DNA from: Pseudopedobacter sp039918235 | Lineage (GTDB): Bacteria; Bacteroidota; Bacteroidia; Sphingobacteriales; Sphingobacteriaceae | DNA length: 14,352 nucleotides | NCBI GenBank assembly: GCA_039918235.1 | Contig: JBDSHZ010000034.1 | Coordinates: 1 to 14,352 of the forward strand | Direction: 5' to 3' | Shown: in pieces, positions 1 to 8,351 of the stretch | How positions within the stretch are numbered: the stretch's first letter is position 1 | Layout of the letters: each line of letters starts with the position of its first letter | Translations under genes and position numbers: made by a program | The notes under the pieces: generated by a model | What the model was told of the DNA's origin: nothing | Database searches by the model: none | The model's input: the letters and a program-made list of their open reading frames with translations, nothing else

Positions 1-176
1 CTATAGCTGTTGGCTATTATGGTTTTAAAATGGACAACTATTTTATCCCTATCTTATGTGCGGCCGCATTTGGCTTAAGTGTATTCTATAAAATCAAGCA
101 CACAAAAATTGTGCGTGAGGAAATGAAACAAAAAGCCGAAGAGAACGTCAAACAAAAGGGCAAAAAGAAAAAATAG
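1..176 (+). CDS. 3' end of a small membrane protein gene (partial)
   Basis: An open frame runs in from the left edge (first full codon at base 3) and stops with TAG at 174-176, giving 57 residues. It begins with a stretch compatible with the end of a membrane segment, then a second hydrophobic segment (PILCAAAFGLSVFY) and a highly charged tail that ends in repeated lysines (KQKGKKKK). This is the pattern of a small integral membrane protein with a basic cytoplasmic C-terminus. The start lies outside the window, so family and function cannot be assigned. The next gene begins 21 bases downstream on the same strand, so the two are probably co-transcribed. Confidence 0.6.
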   Translation, partial: IAVGYYGFKMDNYFIPILCAAAFGLSVFYKIKHTKIVREEMKQKAEENVKQKGKKKK

Positions 177-197
177 CCCTATTTTAAACCAAAAGAT

Positions 198-1103
198 ATG
201 ATTTTAATAGTAATTGGAATTTTTGCCTTTATAATAGGTTTTGTTATTTCCCGTCAGGAAAATGCGCAAACTGATAAAATTGGCAGATTAATGTATGTAG
301 TAGGTCCAGTGTTAATTGTAATAGGTGTTCTTACCTCCTGTTTTAAAACCATTGAGCCTGGCCAAGTTGGTGTAAAATCACTATTTGGTAAAGTAGATAA
401 TACGGTTTTATATAGCGGATTGAACTTTGTAAATCCATTGGTTGAGGTCACTGATTTTGATGTACGAACCCAAAATTACACCATGTCTGGAGAACATGAA
501 GAAGGCACTATTAAAGGTGATGATGCCATCCGGATTTTAACAGCAGACGGATTGGAAGTGGTGATTGACCTTTCTGTACTTTTTAATGTGAAACCTACTG
601 AAGCTCCAAAAATCCTTCAGGAAATTGGAACAGATTATCTGGATAAAATTGTTAGGCCAGTAGCCCGAACGGCCATAAGAGACAATGCCGTTTCTTATGA
701 TGCAGTTTCTTTGTACTCTACAAAAAGAGATGAGTTTCAGAATAAAATTTACAAAACAATAGAAACCAGTTTTTCAAAACGCGGTTTGCAGTTACAGCAA
801 CTGTTAATCAGAAATGTGGCTTTACCAGCATCTGTAAAAGCAACCATTGAATCAAAAATAAATGCAGAACAGGACGCTCAGAAAATGACTTTTGTTTTGC
901 AGAAAGAAAAACAGGAAGCTGAACGTAAAAGAGTAGAAGCACAAGGTATTGCTGATTATCAGAAAATACTTTCAACTGGATTGTCTGACAGACAGTTACA
1001 GTATGAATCCATCTTAGCACAAAAAGCCATTGCTACTTCTGCAAATGCAAAAGTAATTATTATGGGAAGTGGCAAAAATCCAGTGATTATTGGCGGGAAT
1101 TAA
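198..1103 (+). CDS. SPFH/Band 7 (prohibitin-like) membrane protein
   Basis: This 301-residue protein has two N-terminal hydrophobic segments (about residues 2-18 and 31-48). The turn IEPGQVGVKSLFGKV (52-66) is the classic opening of a Band 7/prohibitin domain. The domain continues to about residue 225 and includes ILTADGLEVVIDLSVLFNV and VARTAIRD. A charged, Ala/Glu/Lys-rich coiled-coil follows (about 225-265), with a short C-terminal tail. Prohibitin-type SPFH proteins assemble into ring-shaped membrane scaffolds and often modulate membrane proteases; that role is family knowledge, not visible here. The ATG at 198 is the natural start, 21 bases after the preceding stop. LTSC at 45-48 resembles a lipobox but lies after a second hydrophobic segment and is probably coincidental. 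A strong terminator follows. Confidence 0.88.
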   Translation: MILIVIGIFAFIIGFVISRQENAQTDKIGRLMYVVGPVLIVIGVLTSCFKTIEPGQVGVKSLFGKVDNTVLYSGLNFVNPLVEVTDFDVRTQNYTMSGEHEEGTIKGDDAIRILTADGLEVVIDLSVLFNVKPTEAPKILQEIGTDYLDKIVRPVARTAIRDNAVSYDAVSLYSTKRDEFQNKIYKTIETSFSKRGLQLQQLLIRNVALPASVKATIESKINAEQDAQKMTFVLQKEKQEAERKRVEAQGIADYQKILSTGLSDRQLQYESILAQKAIATSANAKVIIMGSGKNPVIIGGN

Positions 1104-1151
1104 ATAAGACTTAAAGCTTTAGAGAATAAATAAATCCAAACACGTTTAGAG

Positions 1152-1187
1152 AAAAACAGCAGTATCATTACTGCTGTTTTTTTATTT
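1152..1187 (+). terminator. Rho-independent terminator after the SPFH gene
   Basis: A perfect 13-bp stem (1152-1164 pairing with 1169-1181, core ACAGCAGTA/TACTGCTGT) with a 4-base TCAT loop is followed by a run of T. It lies 48 bases after the SPFH stop. Because the left arm is preceded by A, it may work weakly in both directions. It separates the SPFH transcript from the histidine kinase set. Confidence 0.9.
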
Positions 1188-1267
1188 TCAGCATATCTTA
1201 AATCAATTAATTTTTAATCTTTATATTGGCTTTCCGCTTAAAGCCCTTTTGCAATAAGCCCTATTAA

Positions 1268-2470
1268 ATGAATCCATATCAACATAAACGCAGATGGAAA
1301 TACCTGCTCCTTATTTTTGCCATAATAATTGCCGCAGCTTCTCTGTGGTACACTGATGTTTTAGTTCAGGGGATTTCCAAATCTGAAAGAACCAGAGCGG
1401 AAGTTTGGAGCCAAAGTTTCAAGAAAATGCTCGATACCGATAATGAGGAAATGATGGATTACCTTTTTACCGTAAAAGACAGCTTAGTAATTCCTGTTAT
1501 CCTTACCAATTCGCAAGATTCCATCATGACATATGTTGGTTTAGATACTGCTAAAACTTATGATAAAATAGAGTCTGATAAACAATATGATCCAAGATAT
1601 TACCGTAGGCAACTTACAAGCATGAAAGCGCAACATGAACCCATTGTCCTAGATATTAATGACAAAATCATGTATGTTTATTACAAAGACAGCTTTTTAC
1701 TTACCCAACTCCGGATTTTTCCCTACATACAATTAACGGTTATTGCAGTTTTTTTATTGATTGCTTATGTCACCTTCAGTTCCTCCCGCCGGTCTGAACA
1801 GAATCAGGTTTGGGTGGGTTTGGCAAAAGAAACAGCACATCAGCTTGGGACACCAATTTCCTCTTTAATGGCTTGGGTAGAATTGCTAAAAGACAAGTTT
1901 GATGCGGAAGAAGATCCTTTGATTCTACAAATGGAAAATGACGTAAAAAGACTGGAAATTGTAGCCGACAGGTTCTCTAAAATCGGCTCTACACCTATTT
2001 TAACCAGTCATTCCATTTATGAAACCGTAAAAGATTATGTTGATTATTTTAGCGTAAGGGTAAGTGATAAAATTAAATTTGAAGTCACCGGAGATGAGCA
2101 TCAAGAAGCCCTCTTAAACGTACCTTTATTTGATTGGGTTATAGAGAATATATTAAAAAATGCCGTGAATGCAATAGAAGGGAATGGTAAAATTTCAATT
2201 AATATCATTGAAAATCTAGTAAAAGAACAGATATTTGTAGATATCACCGATACCGGTAAAGGAATTTCCAGGTCAAAATTTGATGCCATTTTCCAACCTG
2301 GTTTCACCACCAGAAAAAGAGGATGGGGTTTAGGCCTCTCGCTCACCAAAAGAATAATAGAAAATTATCACAGAGGGCAGATATTTGTGAAAGATTCTGA
2401 AATCGGTAAAGGAACAACATTTAGAATAATCATTAAAAGCAGTTTAAATTATGTACCAACCACTAGCTAA
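1268..2470 (+). CDS. Membrane sensor histidine kinase
   Basis: This 400-residue HATPase_c/HisKA-type kinase has a membrane segment at about 11-29, an extracytoplasmic sensor region of roughly 120 residues, and a second membrane segment at about 152-170. A dimerisation helix carries the H-box AKETAHQLGTPISSL with phospho-acceptor His191. The ATP-binding domain shows the N-box around 293-302 (ENILKNAVNA), G1 DTGKG (328-332), an F-box FQPGFTT (342-348) and G2 GWGLGLS (352-358). All catalytic elements are intact, so it should autophosphorylate. No response regulator lies beside it, so its partner and signal are unknown. The last 20 bases overlap the start of the DinB-fold gene, which implies translational coupling. 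The gene follows a terminator, so its promoter should lie in 1190-1267; no convincing Bacteroidota promoter box was found there. Confidence 0.92.
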   Translation: MNPYQHKRRWKYLLLIFAIIIAAASLWYTDVLVQGISKSERTRAEVWSQSFKKMLDTDNEEMMDYLFTVKDSLVIPVILTNSQDSIMTYVGLDTAKTYDKIESDKQYDPRYYRRQLTSMKAQHEPIVLDINDKIMYVYYKDSFLLTQLRIFPYIQLTVIAVFLLIAYVTFSSSRRSEQNQVWVGLAKETAHQLGTPISSLMAWVELLKDKFDAEEDPLILQMENDVKRLEIVADRFSKIGSTPILTSHSIYETVKDYVDYFSVRVSDKIKFEVTGDEHQEALLNVPLFDWVIENILKNAVNAIEGNGKISINIIENLVKEQIFVDITDTGKGISRSKFDAIFQPGFTTRKRGWGLGLSLTKRIIENYHRGQIFVKDSEIGKGTTFRIIIKSSLNYVPTTS

Positions 2471-2972
2471 CGAATACGCACCATTTTACGAAAACTATAT
2501 CCAACTTGCATCGGCTGGTAACCAACCCATTTTAAGACGATTGAAAAGTCAATTAAATGCTATTGACGATTTTTTGGCTGACATTCCTGAGAAAAAATAC
2601 GACTTCGCTTATGCAGAGGGAAAATGGACTGTAAAGCAGGTAATTTCTCATTTGATAGATACTGAAAGAGTGATGACTTATAGGGCAATGCGGATTGCCA
2701 GAAACGACCAAACCGATTTACCAGGTTTTGATCAGGATGAAATTGTAGCCAACACTGATATAGAGAAATACACTTATAGTGATTTAGTAGATGAATTGGT
2801 AATGCTTCGTCAAGCCAATCTATTTTTCTTTAAATCTTTATCTGATGAAGACCTAAAGAAAAAGGGAACAGCAAGTGGGAATGTCGTTTCTGCCGGTGCT
2901 TTACTTTTCATTATATATGGCCATATTGAGCATCATTTTAATGTGATGAAGGAATTATACCTCAAGAAATGA
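2451..2972 (+). CDS. DinB-fold (DinB_2 family) protein
   Basis: This 173-residue protein has the four-helix DinB/YfiT-like layout. A conserved WTVKQVISHLIDTERVM motif carries His67, and a C-terminal YGHIEHHFNVMKELY helix carries His158 and His162; together these would form the usual three-histidine metal site. In this superfamily some members are metal-dependent thiol (for example bacillithiol or mycothiol) transferases, but most Bacteroidota members are uncharacterised, so the reaction here is unknown. The ATG at 2451 lies inside the end of the kinase gene (20-base overlap). The stop shares an ATGA with the next gene, so all three genes are likely translationally coupled. The N-terminus QPLANEYAPFY supports this start. 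Confidence 0.88.
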   Translation: MYQPLANEYAPFYENYIQLASAGNQPILRRLKSQLNAIDDFLADIPEKKYDFAYAEGKWTVKQVISHLIDTERVMTYRAMRIARNDQTDLPGFDQDEIVANTDIEKYTYSDLVDELVMLRQANLFFFKSLSDEDLKKKGTASGNVVSAGALLFIIYGHIEHHFNVMKELYLKK

Positions 2973-3397
2973 TCTGGTTCAGCAATCCTGATGTTGAAGA
3001 ACTCAACAACCGTCCTAAAAACCATATTGGTGCCTTAATTGGTATCGAGTTTACAGAAATAGGAGCAGATTATATCAAAGGAATTATGCCGGTTGATGCC
3101 AGAACGCATCAACCGTTTGGTATTTTACACGGTGGCTCCTCGGTAGTTTTAGCAGAAACTTTAGGAAGTGTAGCCAGTAATTTAGTCCTTGACCCTGCTA
3201 AACAGATGGGTGTAGGCTTAGAAATTAATGCCAACCATTTAAGGCCTGTAAAAGACGGTTTTGTGACTGGCGTGTGTACGCCCATTCATATCGGTGGAAA
3301 AACCCATGTTTGGGATATTAAAATTTATAATGAAAAAGGCAAAATGACCTGCATCAGTAGGTTAACAGTAGCAGTAGTTCCTGCTATGATTAAATAA
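2969..3397 (+). CDS. menI: Hotdog-fold acyl-CoA thioesterase, MenI/YdiI-like
   Basis: This 142-residue single hotdog domain is strikingly like E. coli YdiI/MenI over its whole length. It shares the N-terminal MIW, MPVDARTHQPFGILHGG, VVLAET-GSVA, LEINANHLRPVK-G, GVCTPIHIG and the C-terminal SRLTVAVV. The expected catalytic glutamate is Glu63, with Gln48 and His54 of the HGG loop alongside. MenI releases 1,4-dihydroxy-2-naphthoate from its CoA ester in menaquinone biosynthesis. That role fits a Bacteroidota, whose main quinone is menaquinone, but broader acyl-CoA activity is possible. The start codon overlaps the DinB stop (ATGA). No other men gene is visible in the window, so the symbol rests on similarity recalled from memory. 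Confidence 0.82.
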   Translation: MIWFSNPDVEELNNRPKNHIGALIGIEFTEIGADYIKGIMPVDARTHQPFGILHGGSSVVLAETLGSVASNLVLDPAKQMGVGLEINANHLRPVKDGFVTGVCTPIHIGGKTHVWDIKIYNEKGKMTCISRLTVAVVPAMIK

Positions 3398-3425
3398 ATC
3401 AAGCTATACATAATTCTTTTATTTT

Positions 3426-3480
3426 GCCACCAATACACTAATTTTCACAAATTATTAGTGATTATTCGTGTATTCGTAGC
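3426..3480. repeat. 55-bp symmetric palindrome of six CACnAAT units
   Basis: Three CACnAAT units at 3428-3434, 3436-3442 and 3446-3452 are mirrored by ATTnGTG-type units at 3454-3460, 3464-3470 and 3472-3478 (the last reads ATTCGTA). Terminal GC dinucleotides lie at 3426-3427 and 3479-3480. Every unit and every gap is exactly symmetric about base 3453. It sits 28 bases after the thioesterase stop and 35 bases before the M20 ATG. It could be a dispersed palindromic repeat, a transcript hairpin or a regulator site. Confidence 0.8.
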
Positions 3481-3515
3481 TAAACCTTTATTTTTAGTTT
3501 TTAACCCAAACATAG

Positions 3516-4820
3516 ATGAAGAAAAGCCTTACCCTCCTGCTAAGTTTTATGACTTGCATTGCTTTCGCCCAAACGGAAGCACTTAAACAAAAAGTTTCTC
3601 AGAAAGCAGATGCCATTGAAAAGCAAGTGATTGATTGGCGCCGTGATTTTCACGAGCACCCTGAGCTTGGAAACCAAGAATTTAGAACCTCAGCAATCAT
3701 TGCTAAATACCTAAAATCATTAGGAATAGAAGTAACCACCGGAGTTGGAAAAACAGGTGTAGTAGGTTTATTAAAAGGTGGAAAACCAGGACCAGTGGTT
3801 GCGTTAAGAGCTGATATGGATGGTTTACCAGTTGTGGAAAGAACCCCTGTTCCTTTTGCATCAAAGGTTAAAACACAATTTAATGGACAAGAAGTTGGCG
3901 CAATGCATGCCTGCGGACATGATTCGCATATGGCCATTTTAATGGGCGTAGCCAATGTGCTTTCTTCCTTGAAAGGTGATTTAAAAGGAACGGTAAAATT
4001 CATTTTCCAACCTGCAGAAGAAGGTCCGCCTTTTGGTGAAGAAGGTGGTGCCGAGCTAATGGTAAAAGAAGGTGTAATGGAAAACCCACATGTAGACGCA
4101 GTTTTTGGTTTACACATTAACTCTCAAACAGAAGTTGGGAAAATTGCTTACCGCCCCGGAGGGATAATGGCTAGCGTAAATGATATGCAGATTAAAGTTC
4201 ACGGCAAACAGGCTCATGGGGCTTATCCATGGTCTTCCATTGATCCTGTGGTGGTTTCAGCACAGATCATCAACAATTTACAGACTATTGTCAGCAGAAA
4301 TTTAAACCTTACAGAAAATGCGGGAGTAGTCACCATCGGCTCTATCCATGGCGGTTTACGTTCTAACATCATTCCTGAAGAAGTAGAAATGATGGGAACC
4401 GTAAGAAACCTGAGTAAAGAAGATGAGAAATTATTCATCGAAAGGATTAAAACAATTGTGACTAAAACCGCTGAAGCGGCAGGCGCAACTGCTGAGGTGA
4501 AAATTCCTTTCAGCGTTCATTACCCGGTAACTTATAACGATCCGGAATTAACGGCAAGAATGCTTCCCACTTTACAAGCTGTTGCAGGAAACGAAAATGT
4601 ATTATTAAGGCCTGCAGTTACCGGTGCCGAAGACTTTTCTTTTTATCAGGAAAAAGCACCTGGCATTTTTATTTTCTTAGGAGGAATGCCTAAAGGTCAA
4701 GATCCTTTAACAGCACCTTCTCATCATACCCCAGATTTTTTTATTGATGAAAGTGGTTTTACTTTAGGAGTGAAGGCCCTAGCCGATTTAACCATTGATT
4801 ACCTGAATAAGAGTAAATAA
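3516..4820 (+). CDS. Secreted M20-family amidohydrolase/aminoacylase
   Basis: This 434-residue protein has a cleavable signal peptide (MKKSLTLLLSFMTCIAFAQ, about 1-19). The mature part is a full M20D metallopeptidase (amidohydrolase, hippurate hydrolase/IAA-amino acid hydrolase type). Visible marks are the N-terminal WRRDFHEHPELG, ALRADMDGLPV (96-106), the metal motif HACGHDSHMA (Cys133, His135), QPAEEG with Glu168/Glu169, FGLHINSQ with His200, the dimerisation domain around 215-325 (VHGKQAHGAYPW), and GAEDFSFY plus SHHTPDFFIDE with the last histidine ligand near 403-404. The family cleaves N-acyl amino acids or short peptides with a dinuclear metal centre. Export suggests a scavenging role in the periplasm. 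It stands alone between the palindrome and its own terminator. Confidence 0.93.
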   Translation: MKKSLTLLLSFMTCIAFAQTEALKQKVSQKADAIEKQVIDWRRDFHEHPELGNQEFRTSAIIAKYLKSLGIEVTTGVGKTGVVGLLKGGKPGPVVALRADMDGLPVVERTPVPFASKVKTQFNGQEVGAMHACGHDSHMAILMGVANVLSSLKGDLKGTVKFIFQPAEEGPPFGEEGGAELMVKEGVMENPHVDAVFGLHINSQTEVGKIAYRPGGIMASVNDMQIKVHGKQAHGAYPWSSIDPVVVSAQIINNLQTIVSRNLNLTENAGVVTIGSIHGGLRSNIIPEEVEMMGTVRNLSKEDEKLFIERIKTIVTKTAEAAGATAEVKIPFSVHYPVTYNDPELTARMLPTLQAVAGNENVLLRPAVTGAEDFSFYQEKAPGIFIFLGGMPKGQDPLTAPSHHTPDFFIDESGFTLGVKALADLTIDYLNKSK

Positions 4821-4871
4821 AGCATAGATTTTGATGGATAATGATTCCATTATTACAATAAGAAACTATTT

Positions 4872-4907
4872 AGAAAGCCCAAGATATTTTATCAAGGGCT
4901 TTCTATT
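4872..4907 (+). terminator. Terminator hairpin after the M20 gene
   Basis: A 9-bp stem AGAAAGCCC (4872-4880) / GGGCTTTCT (4896-4904) contains an inner 4-bp stem GATA/TATC separated by an AA/AA internal loop. Only a weak T-rich stretch follows. It lies about 50 bases after the M20 stop. Confidence 0.7.
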
Positions 4908-5768
4908 CTTATAAAATACACCAAAGTAATATTCTTGCGATTTACGCTCCTATTTCATAAATCTCTCTTATTTTTATCAAACACCAAAAACAGGATGATG
5001 AATAAATATATAATCACTGCGTCCGCATTGCTGTTCTTTTATTATGGTAATGCCCAACAAAAACAGGCTTTAAGCACTAAAGATTATGAACATGCCGAAA
5101 GCTTTTTAGGCTATAATACTTCCAGTTTAATTGATGGTGGTAGCGTTCGTCCAAATTGGCTGACAGAAGATCGTTTTTGGTATCAGGAAAGCAAGCCTGA
5201 TGGAACTACATTTATAATTGTAAATCCATCAAAGAAAACAAAAAAAGTAGCTTTTGATCATCAAAAAATTGCGACTGCTTTAACTAAAATAACCGGCAAA
5301 AGCTATGAGGCTAATCAGCTACCAATAGAACGTGTTGTTTTTGATAATGATGAAAACGCTATCCGATTCTCCTTAGGAAGAACTGATTATCACTACAATT
5401 TTAAAACTGATAAAATAGAAAAAGAGGATAATCATGCACCTGTAAGTACATTAAGAAGAAGCTCCACCGCTGTTTTATCTCCCAACGGAAAATTAGAAGC
5501 TTTTATAAAAAATGATAACTTATGGGTTAAAGATATAGAGACGAATAAAGAAACCCCACTCACTACAGATGGTGTAAAAGATTTCGGGTATGCCACAGAT
5601 AATGCCGGTTGGACACATGGCGATGGAGCCATTTTACGCTGGTCGCCAGATTCAAAAAAGATTGCAACCTTTAAACAAGACCAAAGAAATGTAAGTGAGA
5701 TGTATTTGGTAACCACCAATGTTGGCGCACCAAAATTACAGCAATGGAAATATCCTTTTGTTGGTGAT

Positions 5769-5772
5769 AAAA
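5769..5772 (+). other. Frameshift 1 in the S9 peptidase gene (extra A)
   Basis: The run AAAA at 5769-5772 is one base too long. Removing one A joins YPFVGDK to DIPMIHRVIIDVE and continues the propeller domain. As it stands, the frame reads 11 unrelated residues and stops at 5802-5804. Confidence 0.8.
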
Positions 5773-6543
5773 GACATCCCAATGATTCACAGGGTAATTA
5801 TTGATGTTGAAAATGCAAAAGTAATTCCATTAGCTATTCCTTCAGATCCGCATAGGGCAAGTTTGAGTGATGATATTTCTAGCAGTGGCACTTTTGATGA
5901 CAACGACTGGAGCGAAGACGGTTCTCAATTAGCCTTTCTTTCTACTTCCAGAGACCATAAAATAGAGAAATTTAGAATTGCAGATGCTGCCACCGGTAAA
6001 GTACGTGAAGTTTTTGAAGAAGTAGTTCCTACTCAATATGAATCTGGCCAAGGAACTATAAATTGGAGATATTTGGCTAAAAGTAATGAGATCATCTGGT
6101 ACTCTGAACGTGACAATTGGGGGCATCTTTACCTTTACGATTCCAACTCCGGAAAACTGAAGAATCAGATTACCAAAGGAGATTTTGTAGTGACTCAGCT
6201 TTTAAAAGTAGATGAGAAAAACAGAACTCTTTATTTTTTAGCCAACGGTAAAGAAGCTGGAAATCCTTATTTCACCCATTTTTACAAAATAGGTTTTGAT
6301 GGTAAAAACCTACAATTACTCACTCCAGAAATGGGAAACCATCAGATCAGCTTTTCACCTTCTAAAAATTATTTTATCGATAATTATTCACAGCCAAATG
6401 TTCCACAGGTAAGTGTGATGAGGGATTTGAATGGAAATCTGATTGCTGAATTGGGTAAAACTGATATCTCTAGATTGATGGCTGCTGGTTGGAAAGCACC
6501 AAAGCCTGTGGAGTTAAAGGCCGCTGATGGAAAAACTGACATG

Positions 6544-6552
6544 GATTGGTTT
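6544..6552 (+). other. Frameshift 2 in the S9 peptidase gene (base missing)
   Basis: After TDMD (GAT at 6544-6546) the frame must move back by one base to read VFTPTKMDASKKYPVIDYIYP. One missing base around 6546-6548, or loss of four bases from a GGTTT-like repeat, would explain it. As it stands, the middle frame ends at a TAA at 6592-6594. Confidence 0.75.
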
Positions 6553-7308
6553 TTACACCAACAAAAATGGATGCCAGCAAAAAATATCCGGTAATTGATT
6601 ACATCTATCCCGGTCCGCAGGGCGGAAGTGTTGGAAGTTGGTCTTTTTCTGCTTCCAGAGGAGATCATCAGGCTTTAGCCGAGTTAGGCTTTATCGTTGT
6701 GGTGATTGAAGGAACAAGCAACCCAAACCGTTCTAAAAGCTTTCATGATATGAGCTACGGAAATATGTCGGTAAATACATTACCAGATCAAGTTACTGCC
6801 ATTAAACAATTGGCGGAAAAATATCCTATCGATTTAGATAAAGTGGGTATTTGGGGACATTCCGGTGGTGGATTTGCTACTGCTGCTGCTTTGTTTAGAT
6901 ACCCCGATTTCTTTAAAGTGGGAATTTCAGAATCAGGAAATCACGACAACAGGAATTATGAGGATGATTGGGGAGAAAGATATGACGGTTTAGCTGAAAA
7001 TTCTGATTATGCCGCTCACGCCAATCAGCTTTATGCTAAAAATTTAAAAGGGAAATTATTGCTAGCTCACGGTTTAATGGATGATAACGTTCCTCCTTCA
7101 AATACTTTATTAGTGGTTGATGCGCTGATCAAAGCCAACAAAGATTTTGACCTCATTGTATTTCCTAATAGTAGACATGGTTTTGGACAATTTGGGCCTT
7201 ATATGATGCGGAGACGTTGGGATTATTTTGTAAAAAACTTATTAGGTGTTGATCCTCCGAAAGAATATGCTTTAAAAGGAACACAGATTGACGTGAACTA
7301 AAATGAAG

Positions 7309-7337
7309 AAAGCCTCCAGTTTCTGGAGGCTTTTTTT
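7309..7337. terminator. Bidirectional terminator between convergent genes
   Basis: A perfect 11-bp stem AAAGCCTCCAG (7309-7319) / CTGGAGGCTTT (7323-7333) with a 3-base loop is followed by seven T on the plus strand. It lies 7 bases after the peptidase stop and overlaps the stop codon of the minus-strand cupin gene. A on the left side is thin, so its effect on minus-strand transcripts is less certain. Confidence 0.92.
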
Positions 7338-7821
7338 ATGCTAAACTCATTTCATTAATGATCATTTCCAAATCCGGAAATTCTTTAATCAATTCATTTT
7401 TCTTAGCCATTTCAAAATCAGCAAAATCAAATCCCGGAGCAACGGTACAGCTCACTAAACCAAATCCAGAATAATTTTTCATTTTTGAAGCAAACCAAGT
7501 ATTTGCAGGAATGGTGGTCTGCAAAACTTCTCCATTTTCTAAATCGGAGCCTAAAAAAGTGCTTACTAATTTTCCATTTTGGATAGATAGAATTTCTAGG
7601 GTTTCTCCATAATGATGAAACCACAATTCATCTGATTTTATGCGGTGGAAATGAGATCTGTTATCCTTCTCTAACAAAAAATAAATAGCCGTACTGATGC
7701 TTCTTTGATCTCCGCTAAAATTAGGAATCAACGCTGCTGAACGATAGGTTTCTTTGTAAAAGCCTCCTTCAGGGTGAGGAAGCATTTGTAATTTATCTAT
7801 AAAATAAGCTGCGTTTTTCAT
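7336..7821 (-). CDS. Cupin_5 (DUF985) family protein
   Basis: This 161-residue single-domain cupin carries the DUF985 signature in order: LPHPEGGFYKETYRS (14-28), STAIYFLL (43-50), SHFHRIKSDELWFHHYG (56-72; His57, His59, Glu65 and His69/70 as likely metal or ligand contacts), IPANTWFAS (104-112) and VAPGFDFADFE (127-137). The length is normal for the family. The fold resembles sugar-epimerase and metal-binding cupins, but its reaction is not established, so no role is claimed. No signal peptide is seen, so it is cytoplasmic. Its ATG lies 41 bases after the stop of the upstream minus-strand DinB-like gene, making it the probable last gene of a four-gene transcript. Confidence 0.88.
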   Translation of the reverse strand: MKNAAYFIDKLQMLPHPEGGFYKETYRSAALIPNFSGDQRSISTAIYFLLEKDNRSHFHRIKSDELWFHHYGETLEILSIQNGKLVSTFLGSDLENGEVLQTTIPANTWFASKMKNYSGFGLVSCTVAPGFDFADFEMAKKNELIKEFPDLEMIINEMSLA

Positions 7822-7862
7822 TGTAATTTCTAATAATTCAGATTAAATTGATTCAATAAAGA

Positions 7863-8339
7863 TTATAGCCAACTCACTGTTAATCCGCTATTCTTAAGTC
7901 GATCCACCAACTGGCCAATATGGTGCTGCAAATGCCTAATGTTATAAATATGAAGTTCCAATTCGCTCATCGGCAACCAATCAAATTCGCAATTCAATTT
8001 AGGATTTAGGTGTTGAACTAGGTTATCCAAATTGTAATAAATACTTTCCGCATAATCCTGTAGTTCTGCTTTGGTATAAATTCTAGTTATAACAATAGGA
8101 TATCCATCAAAAGAGGTTTCCCCCAACTGGTGGTAATTTGCAATATGATGCTTCCAGAATTTGAATTCTTCCGGATTTTTAGCTGTATAAAAATGAGTGT
8201 AATACAAAGCATGATAAACAATTCTCCAATAAGGATTTCCAGAGTTTTCATCATTCCAAAGTTCTTCTGTACATTTCTCAATCCCACTTATGAGCATATT
8301 AAGTGCCGATTGATATTGAGAAATAAGCGCTTTTTTCAT
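7863..8339 (-). CDS. DinB-superfamily protein
   Basis: This 158-residue, mostly helical protein matches the DinB/YfiT-like pattern. An early helix pair carries WRIVYHALYYTHFY (His43, near 38-51), and a late helix carries IRHLQHHIGQLVDRL (His136, His140). These three histidines are the likely metal ligands. It differs clearly from the other DinB-fold protein at 2451-2972 and belongs to another subgroup. The substrate is unknown; some family members are thiol-dependent transferases. Its ATG is 12 bases after the stop of the NAGPA-domain gene, consistent with co-transcription. Confidence 0.78.
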   Translation of the reverse strand: MKKALISQYQSALNMLISGIEKCTEELWNDENSGNPYWRIVYHALYYTHFYTAKNPEEFKFWKHHIANYHQLGETSFDGYPIVITRIYTKAELQDYAESIYYNLDNLVQHLNPKLNCEFDWLPMSELELHIYNIRHLQHHIGQLVDRLKNSGLTVSWL

Positions 8340-8351
8340 AACGATCTAAAC

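Larger units (their letters stand above)
4995..7301 (+). pseudogene. S9 family (DPP IV-type) serine peptidase, two frameshifts
   Basis: A single ancestral gene for a protein of about 768 residues is split over two reading frames: 4995 to about 5771, then about 5773-6546, then back to the first frame to the stop at 7299-7301. The start is one of the adjacent ATGs at 4995/4998, followed by a signal peptide (MNKYIITASALLFFYYGNAQ). The first two segments form the DPPIV N-terminal beta-propeller (WSPDSKKIA, WSEDGSQLAFLS, IIWYSERDNWGHLYLYD). The third is the alpha/beta-hydrolase peptidase domain: YPVIDYIYPGPQ, nucleophile motif GHSGGG with Ser at 6861-6863, the Asp in DDNV (7080-7091) and His in SRHGFG (7176-7178). 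All triad residues survive and no other stop interrupts any segment, so the breaks are very recent or are sequencing errors. An intact enzyme would remove dipeptides or process peptides outside the cytoplasm. Confidence 0.85.

Noticed and set aside
245..345. Lipoprotein signal (LTSC) in the SPFH protein
   Set aside because: It follows two hydrophobic segments and lies at residue 48; the protein fits a membrane-anchored prohibitin better.
3650..4117. Minus-strand open frame of 155 codons inside the M20 gene
   Set aside because: It is antisense to a well-conserved gene, has no family resemblance and is a compositional shadow.
4935..4994. Upstream in-frame TTG start for the S9 peptidase
   Set aside because: It would add 20 residues ahead of a clean signal peptide; the ATG pair at 4995/4998 gives the expected secretory N-terminus.
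5769..5804. Programmed ribosomal frameshifting in the peptidase gene
   Set aside because: AAAA is too short for a known slippery heptamer, no stimulatory structure was seen, and a second opposite shift would also be required.
7571..7590. A further copy of the 27-bp repeat
   Set aside because: Only a short core (TTTTCCATTTTGGAT) matches and it lies within coding sequence of the cupin gene.
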